Shown one piece after another: positions 56,612 through 64,000 of a stretch of 64,000 nucleotides of DNA. Origin of the DNA: Tardiphaga sp. vice304 (GTDB lineage: Bacteria > Pseudomonadota > Alphaproteobacteria > Rhizobiales > Xanthobacteraceae); the NCBI RefSeq assembly GCF_007018905.1, contig NZ_CP041402.1, positions 1,538,001-1,602,000 of the forward strand. The letters run 5' to 3'. The position numbers were made by a program, and so were the translations under genes. The stretch's first letter is position 1. Every line of letters begins with the position of its first letter. Under the pieces are notes generated by a model that saw only the letters and a list, made by a program, of their open reading frames with translations, made no database searches and had not been told where the DNA came from.

Positions 56612-56793
56612 TGGCACCTCCCTGGACGAACGCATCAAGAGCGGCGGTCGCATCAGCGGCAAAGGCGGCGATGGCTCGAACTTCAAGCGTATATGTTGCT
56701 TCGGTAATGGCAATTGGCAGAGCCGCGCGGCTCAGACGAGGAAAGACTTCGGTTATGGAATAGGCGTCGATGGATCGTTGCTGGACTTTCGGT
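56604..56793 (-). pseudogene. DUF4420 PD-(D/E)XK protein, C-terminal piece
   Basis: About 63 residues: TPKVQQRSIDAYSITEVFPR, LPIAITEATYTLEVRAIAAF, then ALDAFVQGGASD and stop. It continues the frame broken at 59442 by the IS21 copy 2. Without a start it is not expressed separately. Confidence 0.85.
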
Positions 56794-56954
56794 GTGAGTT
56801 GTAGCGCGACAATCAGGATGAGAATCCCGCGACAATCAGGATGAGAATGCGCCGCTGCTGGGGTGACGAAGGGAGGGCGTAGCCCGACCGGAGGCACCCC
56901 AGCAGCGGCGTGTCGGCCCGAAGGGGCCTCATTGGCGGTAACGGCGGCTGGTAA

Positions 56955-59302
<2,348 letters not shown>

Positions 59303-59441
59303 TTGTCGCTCCACGACAATCAACTCTACAGCACGCGATTATCGCTTGCGTTATCGTCAGGCCGCGACAATCATCCCCACGCCGCGACCGCTAAATTGCC
59401 ATCCTGATTGTCGCGCTTCCCATCCAGATTGACGCGCTACA

Positions 59442-60232
59442 GTGAGTCTGGCTGCATCGTCATCCGGCATGAGACCGCGGCGCAGAAGTGCATTATCGAA
59501 TGCACGGCGCGAAGCATCATCCGGCAGGATGCTGCTGATCGCACCGATAATGTCCCGGAGGCATCGGGCACCGGGGACTTCCACAAGCCTGACGTGGAGA
59601 AGGTCAAGCCGCCGAAGACCGGTCGTGTCCAGCTGGTCGAGCGCCGAGATCGTAATCGACGACGAGGGGCCAAGTCCCGCTTTTACTTCAAGTGCGTGAC
59701 CACCGCTCTCAAAGTCATGCAGACCGTCATCGGGCGACTGCCACGTCGCCAGTCTGTACGGGTCAGCAGTGAGCAACTGCTCCAGAACAAGAAGTTCGCC
59801 TATCAGACCGATTGTCTCCGGCCGCGAAAGGCCATCGCGCCTGTCTCGAAGGAACCGTCTCCAGGCATCCAGTCTAGCAAGAAACTGTTCTAGAGCATCC
59901 GCCATCACGGCTCGCGTAGCGGCAGACACGACATCAGCGCAGATGGTGGAAAACAGGTCGCGTCTGCTGCTGTCCTCCAGAGACAGAACGAGAAACGGCC
60001 CGGACTGGTCCGGCATGGTACTCAGCCGCATCCCGCCAAGTTCAAACAAGGCCTCGGGGGCAAGGGTAGTCTGGAGCATCAGGCAAGGGGCATTGTCACT
60101 GGCGCGCATCCCGGCAAGAATATCCAGTGGCATTTCCGTCGAAATCAGCTTCGTCCGGAACTGACGCGCCAGCGACACTGTCTTCGTCAGCTCGTCCCAG
60201 GCATCATTGAGCGCTTGCAGCCAGTTCATCAT
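59442..60232 (-). pseudogene. DUF4420 PD-(D/E)XK protein, N-terminal piece
   Basis: 263 residues from MMNWLQALNDAWDEL to LMPDDDAARLT, where IS21 begins. The nuclease-like core is visible: IGLIGELLVLEQLL (conserved Glu), DDGLHDFESGGHALEVKAGL (Asp and ExK) and SITISALDQLDTTGLRRL. Joined to 56604-56793 the frame is open and 326 residues long, typical of the family. As it stands the catalytic core survives but the last 63 residues are replaced by IS sequence. The start overlaps the Z1 gene stop by four bases. Confidence 0.88.
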
Positions 60233-63003
60233 GAGTCCTGGCGCTGCTCGACACTGTTGATCAGGTAGATGCGCGAATCTGCTGCATCGCTGTCCGGGAA
60301 GCTGACGACGACGCTGATGACGGGGCGATCAGTAGTCTCGACCTCAGCCTTGTCCGGATCGATAGGATAGATGATCAGAAGTCCGTTCTGCGGTCGGCCG
60401 CCCCGGACCTTGCGAATGAACCGGCCGGACGGAATGTTGGTCTCGGAATCGGGCCGGGAAGTCCTTTCCTCATTTGTCCTCGAGAGAGCCTCTTCGAATT
60501 CGGCATCAGTCAGATCGATCGCCTGATCCAGAGGGCTCAGAGTCGTACCAATAATGAATCGATTTTCCGACGTCTGCTGGCCGTTTCGCGACTTCCTGCG
60601 ATTACGGAGCACGCACTTGCGCCGGCGGCCTCCAAGGTCGACCTCCTTTTCACTGCCGGTGGCGAGAAAGACGGTCCAGTCCGTCAGTTCCGGGGGCTGC
60701 ATGGCCAGCTGACCATTGATGAAAACGGAAAGCTTTTTTCCATCGACCTGATCACTCTCCGGCGGAAAGGTCAGGTTCTTCAGGTACTCGGCAACTTCTC
60801 TGCCGGCTACCCCGGTCCAGAGCGTGCCATCGGCTCTCGTGTTCCCCACGCCTGGTCGGCGTGGGTTGTCGATGCCTGCACCAAGGCGTGACAGAAAGTC
60901 GTCGGAAATCGCCGCGTTGCGTTCAACAGTCACGCGGTCGCGGAACATGACCGTCTGCACCTTGCCTTCACCAGCGTAGCTGCTCTGTCGAAGCTCGGCA
61001 TGTCGCTGCTTGTTTTTTGCAGTCACCTGCAGAATGTCGTGAACAGCAATCTTGAGCCCAAAGTCTTTCGGGGTTGCGTCCATCTGGGCCATTTCAAAGA
61101 ACTGCGCTCGCAATTCCTTCTGAGCCGTCGCGACGTAGCGGAACCAGTCCTCCATGTCGGGCGTCGCAAACAGACGGCACAGGTCGGCAAAGCCACGGCG
61201 GTAGCCGAACCAGCGTCCCATCTGAAGGAGACTGTCGTACTGACGAGAGACACGAAGGAAATAGCTGACCGAAAGCCCTTCAAGGGTAAGGCCGCGCGAG
61301 AGTTTGTCGCCACCCACCGCAATGACCGAATAGCCGACGTCCTTGTAGGCATCGTAGTCGATGTCCGCCTTGGTCTTGCCGTTCGCCGTAATAACCTGGA
61401 TCTTATCAGAGCTTTCAGCGATCTTCGCCACGACCTGATCCCAGGCCACGGGCATCGTGTTCCGCCCGTAAACTGTGGACCTGACTGCTTCCGTCGTCGG
61501 GAGATAGTCTGATTCCCATACCGCCTTGAGGCGCTGCATGGTTTCGCGATCGCCGTTGGAAATCATTGCACGCGTTTCGCGCAGATACTTCTCGACCTGA
61601 CGGTGGACCTCGGTGTGAACATCGACAAAACGTGAGACATGAACGAGCATCGAATTGTGTTCAGTCTCCTGTCCTCGCGCGGCGCGAGCGGCGCAGGTCA
61701 GAAGGAAGGCGTCGACCGCATTCTCCAGACTCGGCGGAATGACATCCTGGCCATTGAAGCGCGGTCTGAGATACTTGTCGTGCGGGTCCTGTATCCAGTC
61801 CTCCGATGTCTGATCGAAGGGCCGGACCAGAGGCAGGCCTGGATTGTCCGCATCATCGTTGGTGCCGAAGACCGCGGCAGGTCCGAAGTAGTCGTCCGGT
61901 GGAGTAAGCGACACGATGAAAGTCGACGGGAAGAGGTCCGGTCCGTAGTCATTTGCCGTTCGCTCATCGTGAATGAGGATGTTTGCAAAAGGTGTTGCAG
62001 TGTAGCCCACATAGACCCTGCGATCGAATGACATGAGCAGGCGCCTGATCTCTCCGTTGACGCGCTTCGGATCGTAATCCTGCTCGAATGTGCCATCCTC
62101 AAGAATGGGCTGATCGCCGGTATCGACCGACGCCTGGTCGGACTCGTCGTCGATGACAAGAACCGGCGCTGCCTTTGCTGGCCCGGGAAGTCGTGCGATC
62201 CAGCTATTAAGATTCTCCAGGACCTTCGCATTCTTCTTGACGATGAATACGCAGGGCTGACTGACCGGTGAAAAATTGAACTGGTCGGCCATGCGTTGGT
62301 TGAAGTCGCCATTCGCATCAGCCATGGTCAGGCTGTCGACGGTCAGCTGCGGATTGAAGTTGCCAACCCCGATGATCCGCAGAGGCTGGTTCGGCACCCG
62401 AGTCTTGGGATTCGTGTCGTAGCCAAGAAAGTCCTTGTCAAAACGCTTCTGGGTCTGAAGACGCAGTATCTTGTGCATGCCGGCAAGTACGATGATGATG
62501 CGGTAGCCCGCATCTGCCGCACGGTTCACGACTCCCGCGTAACTGGCGGTTTTTCCGGACTGCACATCGCCGACGACGAGCCCGCGCCAGTCCCAGCTTC
62601 CCGGGCGCTTCGGATCATCCATGACCTCCAGAATCCGGGCGGTGCTCTCCTGCAGTTGCTGGATCGACTCGACCGGCCACCCGTCTTCCTCCAGCTTGTA
62701 GAGATAGCGCTGCATGAACGGGCCGGGCTGCCGACGTGCCCCGAGATACCAGGGGGCAGGTCTCTCCTTGTCCTGCAGCGCCAGCGCCGGACCCTGCTCT
62801 GTTACGAAGATCGTCCAGAGCATCCGTTCAGCGGCCTCCTTCTGCTCGGAAGTAACGGCCTGCCTGGTCATCAGCGTGAATGTCTGAGCATCCAGGTCCA
62901 CAATTCTGGCAATGCCCTCCCGATTGATGACCTCGCCGGATTCTTTTTGCACCTGCAGGATTTTTCTTGCTCTGAGCGCGAGTGCCTCAACGATGTCTGT
63001 CAT
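60229..63003 (-). CDS. Z1-domain superfamily II helicase/ATPase
   Basis: A 924-residue DNA-dependent ATPase candidate. Walker A is VVGDVQSGKTASYAG near residue 150, Walker B is VLVIDDESDQASVD near 285, and motif III-like text VYVGYTATPFANIL is near 335. The Z1 domain proper follows (MLVHVSRFVDVHTEVHRQVE), then motifs V-VI VIAVGGDKLSRGLTLEGLSV and LQMGRWFGYRRGFADLCRLF. A C-terminal domain of about 250 residues is of unknown role. Z1 helicases occur in defence operons with MutL/MORC-like ATPases, DUF4420 and AIPR. It overlaps both neighbours by four bases. Confidence 0.9.
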   Translation of the reverse strand: MTDIVEALALRARKILQVQKESGEVINREGIARIVDLDAQTFTLMTRQAVTSEQKEAAERMLWTIFVTEQGPALALQDKERPAPWYLGARRQPGPFMQRYLYKLEEDGWPVESIQQLQESTARILEVMDDPKRPGSWDWRGLVVGDVQSGKTASYAGVVNRAADAGYRIIIVLAGMHKILRLQTQKRFDKDFLGYDTNPKTRVPNQPLRIIGVGNFNPQLTVDSLTMADANGDFNQRMADQFNFSPVSQPCVFIVKKNAKVLENLNSWIARLPGPAKAAPVLVIDDESDQASVDTGDQPILEDGTFEQDYDPKRVNGEIRRLLMSFDRRVYVGYTATPFANILIHDERTANDYGPDLFPSTFIVSLTPPDDYFGPAAVFGTNDDADNPGLPLVRPFDQTSEDWIQDPHDKYLRPRFNGQDVIPPSLENAVDAFLLTCAARAARGQETEHNSMLVHVSRFVDVHTEVHRQVEKYLRETRAMISNGDRETMQRLKAVWESDYLPTTEAVRSTVYGRNTMPVAWDQVVAKIAESSDKIQVITANGKTKADIDYDAYKDVGYSVIAVGGDKLSRGLTLEGLSVSYFLRVSRQYDSLLQMGRWFGYRRGFADLCRLFATPDMEDWFRYVATAQKELRAQFFEMAQMDATPKDFGLKIAVHDILQVTAKNKQRHAELRQSSYAGEGKVQTVMFRDRVTVERNAAISDDFLSRLGAGIDNPRRPGVGNTRADGTLWTGVAGREVAEYLKNLTFPPESDQVDGKKLSVFINGQLAMQPPELTDWTVFLATGSEKEVDLGGRRRKCVLRNRRKSRNGQQTSENRFIIGTTLSPLDQAIDLTDAEFEEALSRTNEERTSRPDSETNIPSGRFIRKVRGGRPQNGLLIIYPIDPDKAEVETTDRPVISVVVSFPDSDAADSRIYLINSVEQRQDS

Positions 63004-64000
63004 GTCGCTTCCCTCATCCTCCGCACGAGTTCCGCTCTCAGCTCGGTCAGGTCACCGGGAAGACTGACGAGTAGCATGTTTGCGCGCTGATCCGGGGTCA
63101 TGGATGCCGGCAGAGCCTTTCCAAGTTCAAGAAGCTGATTACTCAGCTGCGCGATCTCGTTTGCATCCATTGGCGTTACCGCTGTGGCTTCCGTTTCGGA
63201 CACGTCAAGCCAGATACGCTCAATCGGTACGCTTCTTTCGATGATCGACAGCATGGCATTCAGAGGGCGGACGCCGCCTGCGCTGTTTCGAAAGGCTACG
63301 ACCAGAGGATGTTCGCGGTTGATCCTGTACTGAAGGCCTTTCGGACCTTTCAGTGCCAGCCAGACCGTGGGCGCCGCGTGCGGGAGCCCGCGCGCGTGAG
63401 CGCCCTGACCTCGGAAGGCAAAGACCTCGCGGGCCTCCTGACGGCAACGACCGCCGATGGCTGTCAGCCGCGCCCGGAGCGTGCCGGGCGGACGCGCCTG
63501 GGATTTACGAACGTCGATTCGCCAGTCCCTGTCCAGATCGGTGGGAAGATCGACCTCGATGCGCGCGAGACGGCTCGCCTCATCGCGGGTCCACGTACGA
63601 ACACCACCGAGACCGAGCCAGCTGCCGGCGACGAGCATCCGCTTTCCGCGATAGACGTAGAAGCCCTGACGAGCTGCCCAGCCGCCATGGCCTCCGGCAG
63701 TCTCGTATTCCGCTTCATTTGCAAATCGATCGCGGTGCGGGAGTACATAGGGTCTGACGGTGAAAGCGGAGCCCGCATGGCGAATCCGTTCGGATGGCAG
63801 CTCGCGCGTTGAAGGATGCCCGGTCTGAAACGGGTCCCAGGCCTTTATCGCACGTCCGTTGCAGATGATGGCAAGTCTCGTTGCATCACCATCGATGAAC
63901 CGATGGAAAACCATGCCAAGGTGGGCGCGGAGATCCTCAAGGCGAAGGTAGAAGGTCTCTTTCGCAAGCCCCGACAGGCCTCCCAGGGAATCCATTCGAT
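63000..64000 (-). CDS. ATP-binding (MutL/MORC-like) defence protein, C-terminal part
   Basis: At least 333 residues; the frame runs off the right edge, so the N-terminus and any GHKL ATP-binding motifs are not visible. What is seen: FYLRLEDLRAHLGMVFHRFI, AWDPFQTGHPSTRELPSERI, GFYVYRGKRMLVAGSWLGLG, then ARIEVDLPTDLDRDWRIDVR and a helical tail RANMLLVSLPGDLTELRAEL. The YVYRGKRMLV segment and the gene order suggest the MutL/MORC-like ATPase that precedes Z1 in Mza-type operons. Its stop overlaps the Z1 start. The assignment rests mainly on context. Confidence 0.7.
   Translation of the reverse strand, partial: RMDSLGGLSGLAKETFYLRLEDLRAHLGMVFHRFIDGDATRLAIICNGRAIKAWDPFQTGHPSTRELPSERIRHAGSAFTVRPYVLPHRDRFANEAEYETAGGHGGWAARQGFYVYRGKRMLVAGSWLGLGGVRTWTRDEASRLARIEVDLPTDLDRDWRIDVRKSQARPPGTLRARLTAIGGRCRQEAREVFAFRGQGAHARGLPHAAPTVWLALKGPKGLQYRINREHPLVVAFRNSAGGVRPLNAMLSIIERSVPIERIWLDVSETEATAVTPMDANEIAQLSNQLLELGKALPASMTPDQRANMLLVSLPGDLTELRAELVRRMREAT

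Noticed and set aside
62296..63090. Rightward frame of 264 codons opposite the Z1 gene
   Set aside because: Shadow of the Z1 helicase N-terminal region; no ribosome site and no recognisable domain.

Overview
The window looks like the accessory part of an alphaproteobacterial genome. A member of the Bradyrhizobium/Rhodopseudomonas/Afipia group is my best guess, from the high G+C, the codon use, the protein sequences and the kinds of insertion sequence; this is inference, because no rRNA or tRNA gene was seen. It is a mosaic of small catabolic and transport clusters, a dense graveyard of insertion sequences (IS), and an antiviral defence island at the right edge.

Layout. 1-3.9 kb: a catabolic locus. 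A Bug-type binding protein, an enamidase-like amidohydrolase and an amino-acid-synthesis (AA_synth) family protein read left. A two-domain EthD-like protein and a GntR regulator read right, with a short operator-like inverted repeat between the two sides. 4-7 kb: remains of IS1182 and IS21 elements joined by copy 1 of an IS3-family element. 7.3-14.1 kb: a TetR regulator whose start codon lies in a perfect palindrome, then a metallo-beta-lactamase-fold hydrolase, a fumarylacetoacetase-family enzyme, a complete SsuABC-like transporter with two permeases, and a glutathione transferase. 14.1-22.4 kb: IS elements nested three deep (IS3 interrupted by IS30, itself interrupted by copy 2 of the same IS3 element), then another IS3 element split by an integrase-type transposon, then an istB remnant.

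22.5-26 kb: cupin A, TetR A, OsmC A and a LysR regulator. 26.4-32.8 kb: an IS66 element whose tnpC is interrupted by both an IS21 and an IS3 element. 33-44.3 kb: an esterase, cupin B, TetR B, then an operon-like run of a beta-keto acid cleavage enzyme, a five-gene branched-chain-amino-acid-type ABC transporter and a cyclase-family hydrolase, ending near OsmC B. The cupin/TetR/OsmC set therefore occurs twice. 44.3-45.2 kb: an intact IS427-group IS5 element with a programmed -1 frameshift site.

45.2-51 kb: a short-chain dehydrogenase, decayed pieces of a molybdenum hydroxylase and a second cyclase, an amidase, a class III aminotransferase, and a truncated binding protein fused to an orphan fragment. 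51-52.7 kb: ISL3. 53.3-64 kb: a defence island. An AspBHI/MspJI-like modification-dependent endonuclease faces an overlapping operon encoding a putative MutL/MORC-like ATPase (cut by the window edge), a Z1-domain helicase, a DUF4420 PD-(D/E)XK protein and an AIPR protein. This is the gene set of the Mza system. The DUF4420 gene is split by a second IS21 copy with a 6-bp target duplication.

Reconstruction of target-site duplications shows that five interrupted genes (IS30 transposase, IS3 orfB, IS66 tnpC twice, DUF4420) regain an open frame if the inserts are removed. These insertions are therefore clean and probably recent.
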